Source: Pyrinomonadaceae bacterium
Lineage (GTDB): Bacteria; Acidobacteriota; Blastocatellia; Pyrinomonadales; Pyrinomonadaceae
Direction of reading: 5' to 3'
Assembly (NCBI GenBank): GCA_019694355.1
Contig: JAIBCB010000001.1
Location: forward strand, 401,001-465,000
Length of the DNA: 64,000 nt
The translations under genes were made by a program, and so were the position numbers. The notes under the pieces were generated by a model. That model was not told the origin of the DNA and made no database searches. It saw only the letters and a list, made by a program, of their open reading frames with translations. Below, in pieces: positions 1-9,128 of the stretch. The first letter of the stretch is position 1. The number at the start of each line of letters is the position of its first letter.

Positions 1-1554
1 CGCCTTTGGAGACGTTCGGGTGTTCTTACGGATCTTGAGTTCTACGAAATACGGTATTCAGGAACGGCGGCCGCGGCGGTTCGCGGGTTTCGAGCGGTGT
101 ATTTGGGGCTGCTTTTTAATTGCCTGATCATGGCTACCGTGAACCTTGCGGCATGCAAGATCGCGGCCGTCCTTTTCGGGCTTGACCGCTGGCAGACGCT
201 GCTTGTCGTCGGCCTGCTGAATGTGGCATTCGCGGCGCACTCCGGTTTGTGGGGAGTGCTCGTCATCGATATGATCCAATTCTTTATCAAAATGACGGCC
301 GTAGTCGCCGCCGCATATTTTGCCCTTACGCTGCCGCAGGTCGGCGGCCTGAGCGGGATGGTCGAGAAGGTTTCGGCGATGAAAGGCCCCGGCGGCATCG
401 ACTATCTGAACATCCTGCCGGATTTTAGCAATAATTGGGAGATAGCCGTCGCCGTATTCATTATGCCGATCGCGGTTCAATGGTGGGCGGTCTGGTATCC
501 GGGAGCGGAACCGGGCGGCGGCAGCTACATCGCCCAACGGATGCTCGCGTCAAAATCCGAAAAGGATTCGCTTGGTGCCGTACTCTTCTTCAATCTCGCA
601 CACTACGTACTCCGGCCATGGCCGTGGATCCTTGTCGGCCTTTGTTCGCTGATCGTTTATCCGCAACTGTCGGATATTCAGGCGGCATATCCGCATTTGG
701 ATCCAACGCTCATCAACCATGACATAGCCTTCCCGGCAATGCTCAAGTTCCTGCCGATCGGCTTCGTCGGATTGATGGTCGGCGGCCTTGTTGCGGCGAA
801 TTCTTCGACGATCTTGACACATCTGAACTGGGGCGCGTCGTACCTCGTGCACGATTTCTATCGGCGATTCATCAAAAAGGACGGAACGGAGAAACATTAC
901 GTTGCTATGGGACGCCTTGCCACGATAATGCTTTTCTTTGTCTCGTCGGGCGTTGTGTTCGTGCTCGATTCTGCAAAGGACGCCTTTGACATCATTCTTC
1001 AGGTCGGTGCCGGAACAGGCTTGCTTTATTTGCTTCGGTGGTATTGGTGGAGGATCAACGCATGGTGCGAGGTGGTCGCGATGATCAGCTCATTCGTGGT
1101 TTCGGTAGGCTTTATCGTGCTCGGTAGGGAAGGAATCCTCACGATGGAATCTGCACCAAAGCTGATCTTGACGGTGGTCATCACGACCGTTTGCTGGGTG
1201 ATCGCTGCCTATTTCGCCCCGCAGACCGACCGTCAGACGCTGATCGAGTTTTACAAGAAAGTTCACCCGGCAGGGCCGGGTTGGGAAGCGATCCGGAAGG
1301 AAGCCGGAGTCTCAAAGGAGACCGCACGCTTGCACGGAGATAACATTCCGGCGGCGCTCCTTGGATGGGTCTCCGGCTGTGCGATGACGTGGTCGGCGTT
1401 ATTTTCGCTCGGCAACTTTCTTTATGGAAGAATGGAGTATGGTTTCGCACTTCTGATCGTTTTTATTGTGAGCAGCTTGACTCTTTTGAAAGTCGTATCA
1501 CGGCTTTGGGCAACGAATTCTGACGGTGCGATCGATGAAGCGTTAGATGGCTGA
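1..1554 (+). CDS. Sodium:solute symporter family protein (5' truncated by window edge)
   Basis: The reading frame is open from base 1, so the start lies outside the window; 517 residues are visible. It is a polytopic membrane protein with many hydrophobic spans and the look of the SSS (solute:sodium symporter) family. The first visible residues (RYSG near residues 19-22, then a VYLGLLFN segment) and the later GLMVGGLVAANSSTI segment fit SSS transmembrane helices. Such proteins import sugars, sialic acid or other organic solutes with Na+. The stop overlaps the next gene by 8 bases, and the following genes (amidohydrolase, GH20 hexosaminidase, CutC, PfkB kinase) point to a sugar or amino-sugar substrate. 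That substrate is inferred from context only. Confidence 0.85.
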   Translation, partial: RLWRRSGVLTDLEFYEIRYSGTAAAAVRGFRAVYLGLLFNCLIMATVNLAACKIAAVLFGLDRWQTLLVVGLLNVAFAAHSGLWGVLVIDMIQFFIKMTAVVAAAYFALTLPQVGGLSGMVEKVSAMKGPGGIDYLNILPDFSNNWEIAVAVFIMPIAVQWWAVWYPGAEPGGGSYIAQRMLASKSEKDSLGAVLFFNLAHYVLRPWPWILVGLCSLIVYPQLSDIQAAYPHLDPTLINHDIAFPAMLKFLPIGFVGLMVGGLVAANSSTILTHLNWGASYLVHDFYRRFIKKDGTEKHYVAMGRLATIMLFFVSSGVVFVLDSAKDAFDIILQVGAGTGLLYLLRWYWWRINAWCEVVAMISSFVVSVGFIVLGREGILTMESAPKLILTVVITTVCWVIAAYFAPQTDRQTLIEFYKKVHPAGPGWEAIRKEAGVSKETARLHGDNIPAALLGWVSGCAMTWSALFSLGNFLYGRMEYGFALLIVFIVSSLTLLKVVSRLWATNSDGAIDEALDG

Positions 1555-2599
1555 GAATACAGACAAATTCATCGAGATGGTTACGGCGTCGGCTCGCGTC
1601 GAGCTGCCGCTGTCGGATTTTGCTCCGAGACACGGGCTTCGAGTGCAGACCACGGCCGTCGAACGTGCGAAATTTCCCTGTATCGATTACCACAATCACC
1701 TTGACGCGCAGACTCCGAAAGATGTCCTCAGGATCATGGATGCCTGCAACATAGAGCGGGTCGTGAATATCACGATGCGAACGGGCGAAGCGGCTTTCGA
1801 GGTGCATCGGCGATTCAAGGATGCTGCAGCGACGCGATTTGAAACGATCGCATGGTTCGATTGGAGTGATCTTAACGAGCCGGGTTTTTGGGAACGCTGT
1901 GTTGAACGACTCGAACGCTACAGTGACGCCGGCTTTTGCGGCATTAAGCTTTGGAAAGATCTTGGTCTAACGCTCAAGGATGCAAGCGGTGAAATGCTTC
2001 GCATTGATGACGAACGTCTTGCACCAATCTTTGAAAAGGCCGGTGAACTCGGGATTCCCGTGATGTTTCACACGGCCGATCCGGACGCGTTCTTTCTCCC
2101 AATTGATCGTTTCAACGAGCGTTATGAGGAACTCGCGGCTCATCCGGATTGGGGGTTTTACGGCTCACATTTTTCCAAGGACGAGCTTCTGGCGCAGCGT
2201 GATAGCATCTTTGCTCGACATCCGAAGACGACATTCGTATGTGCACACTTGGCCGAGAAGTCAGAAGATCTTGCGTATGTCGGTCGTCTTCTCGACGCAA
2301 ACCCAAATCTTTTCGTTGATATTGGAGCAAGAACGGCCGAACTCGGCCGGCAGCCTTACACATCCCGGGAATTCTTCCTCAAATATGCAGATCGGATCGT
2401 GTTCGGAACGGATCTCGTCCCCGATCTCGAAATGTATCGTCTGCACTTTCGCTTTCTGGAAACGCGGGACGAATACTTTGACTATCCCTCGCATGCGTCC
2501 CGCCAGGGAAGATGGCAGATCTATGGGATCTATTTACCGGATGATGTTCTTAAGAAGCTATATCGTGAAAATGCACTGAGGTTGCTGGAAGCAAGGTGA
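1547..2599 (+). CDS. Amidohydrolase family protein (Amidohydro_2-like)
   Basis: A 350-residue cytoplasmic protein with a TIM-barrel amidohydrolase pattern: HNH metal motif at residues 49-51 (YHNHLD), a mid-chain FHTAD motif, a later CAHLAE histidine and a FGTD aspartate near the C-terminus, in the order expected for COG2159 metal-dependent hydrolases. No signal peptide is seen. The ATG overlaps the upstream symporter stop by 8 bases and its own stop overlaps the next start (GTGA), so it is translationally linked to both. The substrate cannot be read from sequence; operon context suggests a sugar-derived lactone, amide or acetylated sugar. Function beyond hydrolase is inference. Confidence 0.8.
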   Translation: MAENTDKFIEMVTASARVELPLSDFAPRHGLRVQTTAVERAKFPCIDYHNHLDAQTPKDVLRIMDACNIERVVNITMRTGEAAFEVHRRFKDAAATRFETIAWFDWSDLNEPGFWERCVERLERYSDAGFCGIKLWKDLGLTLKDASGEMLRIDDERLAPIFEKAGELGIPVMFHTADPDAFFLPIDRFNERYEELAAHPDWGFYGSHFSKDELLAQRDSIFARHPKTTFVCAHLAEKSEDLAYVGRLLDANPNLFVDIGARTAELGRQPYTSREFFLKYADRIVFGTDLVPDLEMYRLHFRFLETRDEYFDYPSHASRQGRWQIYGIYLPDDVLKKLYRENALRLLEAR

Positions 2600-4830
2600 T
2601 AGACTCGAAGATCGTTGGCATAAGATCAGTCTTGCTGACCGTTGCGCTCATTGCAACGGCATCCATCGTCCTGCGTGCGCAGTTCGACATCATTCCAAAA
2701 CCTCAAAGTGTCAGGCCGGGAATCGGAGTGTTCTTGCTTGACAGATCAACGACCGTCGATTCTCCTCCTGATCATCGTTCGAGAGAAATTGCGAAGTTTC
2801 TAGCTGATTCGATCAGAATGCAAACGGGTATCTCGATCTCGAAAAATAGGACAGGAAACAACAGGATCGAGCTTCGTTTTGACCCAAAAATTGTGGATGG
2901 CGAAGCCTATCGCCTTACAGTAAGCGAGAGCCGTATCACCATTGAAGCAGGCGATACAAAAGGCCTGTTTTGGGCGGTTCAGACGCTTCGGCAGATCCTT
3001 CCGAGTACCAGAGGGGAAGTCGTGGCTATTCCGGCCGTAGTGATCAACGACAGGCCTGAATATTCTTATCGCGGACATATGCTGGACGTCGGGCGGCATT
3101 TTTTCCCCGTTGAGTTCATCAAGCGGCAGATCGATCTGCTTTCGTATTACAAGATCAATACATTTCGCTGGCACCTAACCGAAGATCAGGGTTGGCGCAT
3201 CGAAATAAAGAAGTATCCAAGACTTACTGATGTCGGTGCTTGGCGTAAAGAGGCGGACGGTTCAAAATATGGCGGCTTTTACACGCAGCGGCAGATACGC
3301 GATGTTGTCGAGTATGCTCGCGTCAGAAACGTGCAGGTGATACCCGAGATCGAAATGCCCGGACACAGTGTTGCCGCTTTGGCCGCATATCCTGAATATT
3401 CATGCCGCCAGAAGCCGTTAAAAGTAACAGCGGAATGGGGAGTTCACAAGGATGTGTTTTGTGCGGGCAATGAGCACACTTTCGACTTTCTAAAGGATGT
3501 CTTGGACGAGGTTATTGAGCTGTTCCCATCGCCTTATATCCACATCGGCGGCGACGAAGTGCCGAAAGATCGATGGAGGGAATGTCCGCTGTGCCAGCAG
3601 CGAATAAGATCCGAGGGCCTAAAGGACGAACACGAACTCCAAAGCTATTTCATCAGGCGAATTCAGCAATATCTCGAATCAAAAGGTAAAACCCTGATAG
3701 GTTGGGACGAGATCCTCGAAGGCGGTGCCGACAGGAACGTCGTCGTTGAGGTTTGGCGTGGCAATTCGGAAGCGGCCAAGGCCTTGGCCGGCGGGCATCG
3801 ACTGATCGTTGCCGGGCCGTTCTATTTCGACACACCGATAAAGAACAAGACCCTCAAGGAAGTTTTTTTTACCGATCTAACTTCTATCCCAAGTTATTTT
3901 GAGAATCGAGATCTGGTTCTCGGTGCGGAATGTCCGCTCTGGACCGAGCACGTGACGCCCGTAAATGCAGAATCGAAACTCTATCCGCGGCTTCAGGCAT
4001 TTGCGGAGGTGACCTGGACCGGCAATGTCGGAGATTTTGACGACTTCAAGCGTCGAATGGCCTTGCATTATGCACACATGGATTCGCTCGGCATTGCTTA
4101 CGGACCGGAAGATAAGGCGGTGGCTGAGTACGGAATCGTATCCTTGCCGGCAATCGATGCATGGCGATTAACGGGCGTCAAAGGCTTTAATGACATAACG
4201 TTTCGTTACACGACCGATGGCAGCGAACCGTCGCCAAGAGCCCGGTCGTTCGCAGAATCGCTTGATATCTCTAGGCCTCTTCTTATCAAAGTTGCACCCT
4301 TTCGCAATGGCAAGAAGGTTGACCTGTCGAGATCATTCACTCTTACGGCAAATACTGCTATTGGAGCTTCTGTCACATACGCAGATCCTATTGACAAGCG
4401 TTATGCCAAAGCAGGTGAATCGGCGCTGATAGACGGGATAGTCGGGAGCCGCGAGTACAACGACGGGATCTGGGTGGGCTGGCAAGGGGCCGACATGGAT
4501 GCGGTTATCGACCTTGGCAGGCCGAGGAGATTCACTTCTGTCTCCGTGAATTTTCTTCAACAGAGCAGCTCTTGGATCGTGCTGCCGAGACGAGTGAGCA
4601 TGTTCGCTTCGGAGGATAAGGAGACTTGGGTTGAGCTGAAGGCCATCGATACGGGAGCGAATGCAATGGATATGAACACTTCCATTCGGACGATAACATT
4701 CAATCAGCCGAAGGCGATCATCGCGAGGTATGTAAGAGTAAATGCTGTGCGATTTGGGAAATTGCCGGCAGGGCATAACGGTGCGGGTGGGGAATCGTGG
4801 ATATTTGCGGACGAGATCATTATACGGTGA
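2596..4830 (+). CDS. Secreted beta-N-acetylhexosaminidase, GH20
   Basis: A 744-residue exo-hexosaminidase that removes terminal GlcNAc/GalNAc from glycans. The GTG start overlaps the previous stop (GTGA). A signal peptide covers about residues 1-29. A GH20b N-terminal domain follows (about 30-155), then the GH20 barrel: YRGHMLDVGRHFF, FRWHLTEDQGWRIEIK, IPEIEMPGH, the catalytic HIGGDEV with Asp320-Glu321, and GWDEILEGG. After the barrel comes a chitobiase-type C-terminal segment (about 505-580) and a discoidin/F5-8C-like carbohydrate-binding domain (about 590-744). The catalytic pair of this substrate-assisted family is intact. It probably acts in the periplasm or outside and feeds the symporter encoded upstream. 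Confidence 0.93.
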   Translation: MIDSKIVGIRSVLLTVALIATASIVLRAQFDIIPKPQSVRPGIGVFLLDRSTTVDSPPDHRSREIAKFLADSIRMQTGISISKNRTGNNRIELRFDPKIVDGEAYRLTVSESRITIEAGDTKGLFWAVQTLRQILPSTRGEVVAIPAVVINDRPEYSYRGHMLDVGRHFFPVEFIKRQIDLLSYYKINTFRWHLTEDQGWRIEIKKYPRLTDVGAWRKEADGSKYGGFYTQRQIRDVVEYARVRNVQVIPEIEMPGHSVAALAAYPEYSCRQKPLKVTAEWGVHKDVFCAGNEHTFDFLKDVLDEVIELFPSPYIHIGGDEVPKDRWRECPLCQQRIRSEGLKDEHELQSYFIRRIQQYLESKGKTLIGWDEILEGGADRNVVVEVWRGNSEAAKALAGGHRLIVAGPFYFDTPIKNKTLKEVFFTDLTSIPSYFENRDLVLGAECPLWTEHVTPVNAESKLYPRLQAFAEVTWTGNVGDFDDFKRRMALHYAHMDSLGIAYGPEDKAVAEYGIVSLPAIDAWRLTGVKGFNDITFRYTTDGSEPSPRARSFAESLDISRPLLIKVAPFRNGKKVDLSRSFTLTANTAIGASVTYADPIDKRYAKAGESALIDGIVGSREYNDGIWVGWQGADMDAVIDLGRPRRFTSVSVNFLQQSSSWIVLPRRVSMFASEDKETWVELKAIDTGANAMDMNTSIRTITFNQPKAIIARYVRVNAVRFGKLPAGHNGAGGESWIFADEIIIR

Positions 4831-4862
4831 TCTTGTGAGAACTTGAGTGAAGGGAAAGCTTG

Positions 4863-5621
4863 ATGTGTAACACGAAGAGAATACCGCTGTTGGAAGTATG
4901 TGTCGATTCGGTTGAATCTGCTCTGGCCGCTGAGGCCGGAGGTGCAGATCGGGTCGAACTCTGCGACAACCTGGTCGAAGGCGGTACAACGCCGAGTGCG
5001 GGTGCTATTAAGGCCGCTCGCGAAAGACTCTCGATCAAGCTGCACGTGATCATCCGGCCTCGCGGCGGAGATTTTTTGTATTCGGACATCGAACTTGACG
5101 TAATGAAACGCGACATTTTGACAGCGAAAGATCTTGGGGCGGACGGCGTTGTCATCGGTGTGTTGAATGCCGACGGTACGATCGACCGCGACCATACTCG
5201 CGAGCTTGTCGAGATAGCTCGCCCGATGTCCGTTACTTTTCACAGGGCCTTTGATATGACGCGCGACCCGTTCGAAGCACTCGAGACCCTTGTTGATCTC
5301 GGCGTTGACAGGATCCTGACGTCAGGTCAAGAACCCGTTGCTGAAAAAGGCGTCGAATTGATCGGGGAACTCGTTGAGCGAGCCGGCGAACGAATAACGA
5401 TAATGGCTTGCGGTGAGATCCGTGAAGGAAATGTGCGCGAGGTTGTCCAACGCACTGGCGTTAGCGAGATCCACGCGACCGGCTTTGTAAGTCGAGAGAG
5501 CGCGATGGCGTTTCGCAATGAACGTGTCTATATGGGCGGTGCCGATCTTAAGGCCGAATATTCTATCAAGGTTACGAGTGCCGAGAAGGTCGCTGCTCTT
5601 CGCGGAGCGATAGAGCAATGA
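4863..5621 (+). CDS. cutC: CutC family protein
   Basis: A 252-residue TIM-barrel protein of the CutC family (LEVCVDSVESALAAEAGGADRVELC, then IRPRGGDFLYS, FHRAFDM, ILTSGQ). CutC was first linked to copper tolerance, but its enzymatic role is unsettled; the barrel fold suggests an enzyme. The ATG at 4863 is preferred to the TTG three bases upstream because an AGGG purine stretch sits about 8 bases before it. The stop overlaps the next gene as ATGA. Its position between a GH20 hexosaminidase and a PfkB sugar kinase argues for a role in amino-sugar or glycan metabolism rather than copper handling; this is inference. Confidence 0.9.
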   Translation: MCNTKRIPLLEVCVDSVESALAAEAGGADRVELCDNLVEGGTTPSAGAIKAARERLSIKLHVIIRPRGGDFLYSDIELDVMKRDILTAKDLGADGVVIGVLNADGTIDRDHTRELVEIARPMSVTFHRAFDMTRDPFEALETLVDLGVDRILTSGQEPVAEKGVELIGELVERAGERITIMACGEIREGNVREVVQRTGVSEIHATGFVSRESAMAFRNERVYMGGADLKAEYSIKVTSAEKVAALRGAIEQ

Positions 5622-6559
5622 TCATCTGTGTTTCCGCAAATCCTGCGATCGACAAACGCCTTCGTGTTGAGAGCCTCGCTGTCGGCGAAGTTAATCGGAT
5701 TCGCTCTTCGCAAGCCTTTTCCGGCGGCAAAGCTGCGCACGTCGCGATGTCTGCAAAAGTTCTTGGCGAAGAGGTGCTTTGGATCGGACTTCTTGGCGGC
5801 GAGACAGGCGATGAGATCGAGCATCAACTCGTAGAATTCGGGATCAACGTCGTGTCGGTTAGGACAAAGGCGGTAACCCGTACAAATCTTGAGATCATCG
5901 ATGATGGTGGTCGGATCACCGAAATACTTGAACCAGGTGGAATGGTTGAAGTGAGCGAACTGCACGAGTTTCGCTTGGCCTGCACAGAAGCGTTCGAGGA
6001 GGCGGAAGATGGTGCGGTGGTTGTGCTTTCAGGAAGCCTTCCGCCTGGAATGCCGACTGATGAATTCGGGTCGCTGACCAAAATGGCGAGAGATTCTGGG
6101 GCGAAGGTCATCGTCGATACGAGCGGTGAAGCACTAACGGCGGCGATCGAAAGTTGTCCCGATCTGATCAAGCCGAACAAAAGCGAAGCTGAAAAGGCCG
6201 CACAAGCTTCAATATTCGGTGAAGATGACGCCTTGAAGGCAATAAAGATCTTGCGAGATCGAGGCTCGCGGGCTGTCTGTTTAACGCTTGGTGCGGACGG
6301 CTTGGTTTACGGAAGTGTTGATGCTGAACCGATCTTCGTAACGCCGCCAAAGGTTGATGTTATTTCAACGGTCGGATGCGGAGACGCTACGGTCGCGGGA
6401 TTTGCGGTCGCGATGAAGAGGCGGCTCGATCCGGCCGCGTCGTTACAGCTCGCGGCCGCGTGTGGAGCGGCGAACTGTCTTGCTCACTTGCCCGGCCAGA
6501 TCGAGAAAAAAATTGTGGATGACCTGATCGACAATGTTGTCATAAGGTCGGGCCGTTGA
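5618..6559 (+). CDS. PfkB-family sugar(-phosphate) kinase, 1-phosphofructokinase/LacC-like
   Basis: A 313-residue ribokinase-fold kinase. It has the N-terminal NPAIDK strand, an FSGGKAAHVA motif (normally GGKGxNVA in PfkB proteins), VLSGSLPPGM, and the second PfkB signature STVGCGDATVAGF with the presumed catalytic Asp256; the anion-hole GAGD is GCGD here. FruK/LacC/tagatose-6-phosphate kinases have this length and order. It phosphorylates a sugar phosphate with ATP in the cytosol. It is the last gene of the overlapping symporter-amidohydrolase-hexosaminidase-cutC operon (ATGA overlap with cutC). Exact substrate (fructose-1-P, tagatose-6-P or other) cannot be decided. Confidence 0.88.
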   Translation: MIICVSANPAIDKRLRVESLAVGEVNRIRSSQAFSGGKAAHVAMSAKVLGEEVLWIGLLGGETGDEIEHQLVEFGINVVSVRTKAVTRTNLEIIDDGGRITEILEPGGMVEVSELHEFRLACTEAFEEAEDGAVVVLSGSLPPGMPTDEFGSLTKMARDSGAKVIVDTSGEALTAAIESCPDLIKPNKSEAEKAAQASIFGEDDALKAIKILRDRGSRAVCLTLGADGLVYGSVDAEPIFVTPPKVDVISTVGCGDATVAGFAVAMKRRLDPAASLQLAAACGAANCLAHLPGQIEKKIVDDLIDNVVIRSGR

Positions 6560-6570
6560 CCGCCGAGAGC

Positions 6571-6604
6571 AAAAAAATGGCGAGAGTCGTAAAACTCCCG
6601 CCAT
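6571..6604 (-). terminator. Rho-independent terminator of htrA
   Basis: On the minus strand a 10-bp stem (one mismatch; arms 6595-6604 and 6577-6586, 8-nt loop) is followed by seven T residues (6571-6577 on the plus strand are A). It lies 20 bases past the htrA stop. It may also slow plus-strand transcription leaving the pfkB gene. Confidence 0.8.
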
Positions 6605-6624
6605 CGTATTTAACGCCGATTCTA

Positions 6625-8109
6625 CTACTGAGGTCGAATCGTCAAGTAGATCGTTTGACCTCGGCGTGAGACGAGTAGCAGAACGGGCTTGTCTTTCGAG
6701 TCTGCCAAAGCGTTCTTAACGTCAGCAGCAGAGGTGATCGGCTTTCGGTTGATCTCAAGCAAGACATCTCCACGGCCGATCCCCGCAGACGCTGCTGGCC
6801 CCGCAGGATCAACGTCAGTTACAACAAGGCCTTCCGTAGAATCGAGTCCGAGCTGCTTCTGTATCTGCGGCGTGACGGGCGAAAGTACAACGCCAAGCTT
6901 TCCTGTGCTGTCATTCGCCGGGCCTTCTGCAGGGGCATTCGGGTCGTTCTTATCGGAAGCCGGTGTTTCGAATTCATCAAGCGTCGCCGTGATATCCATC
7001 GCATTGCCGCCGCGGTTGACCGTGAGCTTGATCTCGGTACCGGGCTGGGCTCCGGCAACTTTATTGCGAAGGGCATTCGTGTCCTCGATCTTTTCGCCGT
7101 TGATCGCGGTTATAACATCGCCGCGTTTTAGGCCTGCCTTGTCCGCGGCACTTCCTACCTTTACGCCGCTGATCAGTACGCCTTCAGTTGTGCCAAGTTC
7201 AAGGGCTTTTGCGGTGTCGTCAGTGATGTTTTGGATCGTAACGCCCAACATTCCGCGATGAACCTTTCCGTCCTTCAGGAGTTGTTCCATCACGCTCTTG
7301 GCCATATTGGACGGGATCGAAAAACCAATTCCTATATTGCCGCCCATCGAACCGCCGGGCGACAGGATCTGCGAATTGATGCCGATGAGTTCGCCGTTCA
7401 GGTTTACAAGGGCACCGCCGGAATTGCCGCGATTGATCGGAGCGTCGGTCTGGAGAAAATCCTCAAAGCTTCCGTCGCTCAGACCTGTACGGCGGCCTTT
7501 TGCGGAGATGATGCCGGCCGTAACGGTCTCGCCGATATCGAGTGGATTGCCGATAGCAAGGACGATGTCTCCTACGCGGACCTCGTCAGAATTTCCAAGC
7601 GTCAAGAACGGAAGGTTCTCCGCTTCGATCTTTATCACCGCCAAGTCGCTCGGAGCGTCAGTTCCGATCACCTTTGCGTCGTAAGTTTTGTTGTCGCTTG
7701 TATAGACGGTGATCTTCTCTGCGCCGTCCACGACGTGGTTGTTGGTAAGGATCGTTCCGTTGGAATTTACGATGACACCCGAACCGGCACCGCGTTCGAT
7801 CCGAGGACCGCGATTTGGTGCCGGTTGGCCAAATTGACGAAAGAAATCATCGCCGAAAGGCATTTGCATAGAACCTGTATCGGCCGCCTGCTTCTTCTCC
7901 ATACGTATCTGCACGACCGCGGGCGATGTCTTCTCGACCACGTCGGCATAGGACGTGCGAACGCCGTTCACAACGACGGGTGCAGGTGACGGTGCATTAT
8001 TTGCACTTGGCGGAGCCGCTTCGGTACCGGGCAAGAGGCTGCCGGCACACGAGAAACTCAGTCCCGCGGCCGCGATGGCCGTTATCAAAATAGTTCTTCC
8101 ATTACGCAT
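6625..8109 (-). CDS. htrA: HtrA/DegP-type serine protease with two PDZ domains
   Basis: A 494-residue envelope protease/chaperone that degrades misfolded exported proteins. An N-terminal signal segment (about 1-25, with Cys21 in a poor lipobox context) is followed by a low-complexity linker. The trypsin-like domain carries His125 (LTNNHVVDGA), Asp155 (DLAVIKI) and Ser230 (GNSGGALV), all intact, then PDZ1 (about 280-370) and PDZ2 (about 400-490). The ATG at 8109 is chosen over an in-frame GTG at 8124: a GGAG element lies 9 bases before the ATG, and the predicted transcript start (about 8130) leaves no room for a ribosome site before the GTG. An ECF-type promoter upstream suggests envelope-stress control. 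Confidence 0.93.
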   Translation of the reverse strand: MRNGRTILITAIAAAGLSFSCAGSLLPGTEAAPPSANNAPSPAPVVVNGVRTSYADVVEKTSPAVVQIRMEKKQAADTGSMQMPFGDDFFRQFGQPAPNRGPRIERGAGSGVIVNSNGTILTNNHVVDGAEKITVYTSDNKTYDAKVIGTDAPSDLAVIKIEAENLPFLTLGNSDEVRVGDIVLAIGNPLDIGETVTAGIISAKGRRTGLSDGSFEDFLQTDAPINRGNSGGALVNLNGELIGINSQILSPGGSMGGNIGIGFSIPSNMAKSVMEQLLKDGKVHRGMLGVTIQNITDDTAKALELGTTEGVLISGVKVGSAADKAGLKRGDVITAINGEKIEDTNALRNKVAGAQPGTEIKLTVNRGGNAMDITATLDEFETPASDKNDPNAPAEGPANDSTGKLGVVLSPVTPQIQKQLGLDSTEGLVVTDVDPAGPAASAGIGRGDVLLEINRKPITSAADVKNALADSKDKPVLLLVSRRGQTIYLTIRPQ

Positions 8110-8137
8110 ATGATTGGTCTCCACTAACTATATATAT

Positions 8138-8163
8138 GACGAAGAATGACGGAGCGAGGTTCC
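8138..8163 (-). promoter_or_regulatory. Candidate ECF-sigma promoter of htrA
   Basis: On the minus strand GGAACC (8163-8158), 16-bp spacer, CGTC (8141-8138): the classic -35/-10 form for ECF sigma factors. An inverted repeat GTTCCT-N7-AGGAAC (8159-8164 and 8172-8177) overlaps the -35 element and could be an operator. Predicted start about 20 bases before the ATG. Confidence 0.5.
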
Positions 8164-8210
8164 TGAAAAGGAGGAACTCGGTTCGAGGGTTTTACTTCGG
8201 ATTCAAACAA

Positions 8211-9125
8211 CTAACTTACGGCGAGCCCCACCTTCGGAGTTCGTCCCTTAAAGACGTATGCAAGAGATTTATAGACAAGTTTCGCACAGAGGAACGCGAC
8301 GGAATCCTGCCCCGGCACGTATGAATATTCAACAAGGTCCATGCCGATAACACGTTTGCTTTCAGCGAGTTTGCGGATGAGCGTCAACGTCTCATACCAT
8401 CCCAGGCCGCCCGGCTCAGGTGTTCCGGTTGTCGGTACGATGCTTGGATCGAGGCCGTCGATGTCTATCGTCAAATAGACGTTGTCGCTAAGGGAACTGA
8501 TCGCGTCGTCGATCCAATCCGTGCGGCCGGCAATGTCGCGCGCCCAGAATATTTTCGTCGGAAGGCCATCTTTCAAAGAATGAGCTTCTTCAGCGGAGAT
8601 CGATCGGATACCGACCTGCACGGCAGGTATCTTTAGGTCTTTAACGACACGAGCCATTATTGAGGCATGGGAATGTTCCGTTCCGTCGTAGGAATCGCGA
8701 AGGTCGGCATGTGCGTCGATCTGGAGCACGCTCAAGTTCGGAAACTTTTCAGCGTGTGCCCGAATGACCGGACCGGAGACGGAGTGTTCGCCGCCAAGCA
8801 TACAGACGAATTTATCGAGCTCCAGCAGGCGCTTTGATTCGCCGTAGAGATCGTTCATCATCTCGGCAGGTGTCGGCCGAGGGATGAATTCAGGAAGAGT
8901 GTGTATGCCAAGCTTATAGACCTCGGCATCCGTCTCTTCCTCGTAGAGTTCCATATTCCGCGAGGCATCGACGATCGCCATCGCACCGGCCTCTGTTCCG
9001 GTGCCGTATGAAACCGTTCCTTCGTAAGAGACCGGCCACACAACGATCTCAGCGGTATCGAGGTTTGAGTACTTCTCATCTTCGATACCGCCGAAATTCA
9101 TCGGAAGACTGGCAGATTCGCTCAT
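8211..9125 (-). CDS. speB: Agmatinase / arginase-family ureohydrolase
   Basis: A 304-residue ureohydrolase that converts agmatine to putrescine and urea. The two-Mn site is complete: GGEHS (His114), DAHADLRD (Asp137, His139, Asp141) and the DIDGLDPS block (Asp221, Asp223). Third gene of an operon with speA and a deoxyhypusine-synthase-like gene; only 3 bases separate it from the latter. The arginine decarboxylase upstream makes agmatine, so agmatinase rather than arginase or formimidoylglutamase is the natural reading. Confidence 0.93.
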   Translation of the reverse strand: MSESASLPMNFGGIEDEKYSNLDTAEIVVWPVSYEGTVSYGTGTEAGAMAIVDASRNMELYEEETDAEVYKLGIHTLPEFIPRPTPAEMMNDLYGESKRLLELDKFVCMLGGEHSVSGPVIRAHAEKFPNLSVLQIDAHADLRDSYDGTEHSHASIMARVVKDLKIPAVQVGIRSISAEEAHSLKDGLPTKIFWARDIAGRTDWIDDAISSLSDNVYLTIDIDGLDPSIVPTTGTPEPGGLGWYETLTLIRKLAESKRVIGMDLVEYSYVPGQDSVAFLCAKLVYKSLAYVFKGRTPKVGLAVS

Positions 9126-9128
9126 AGT

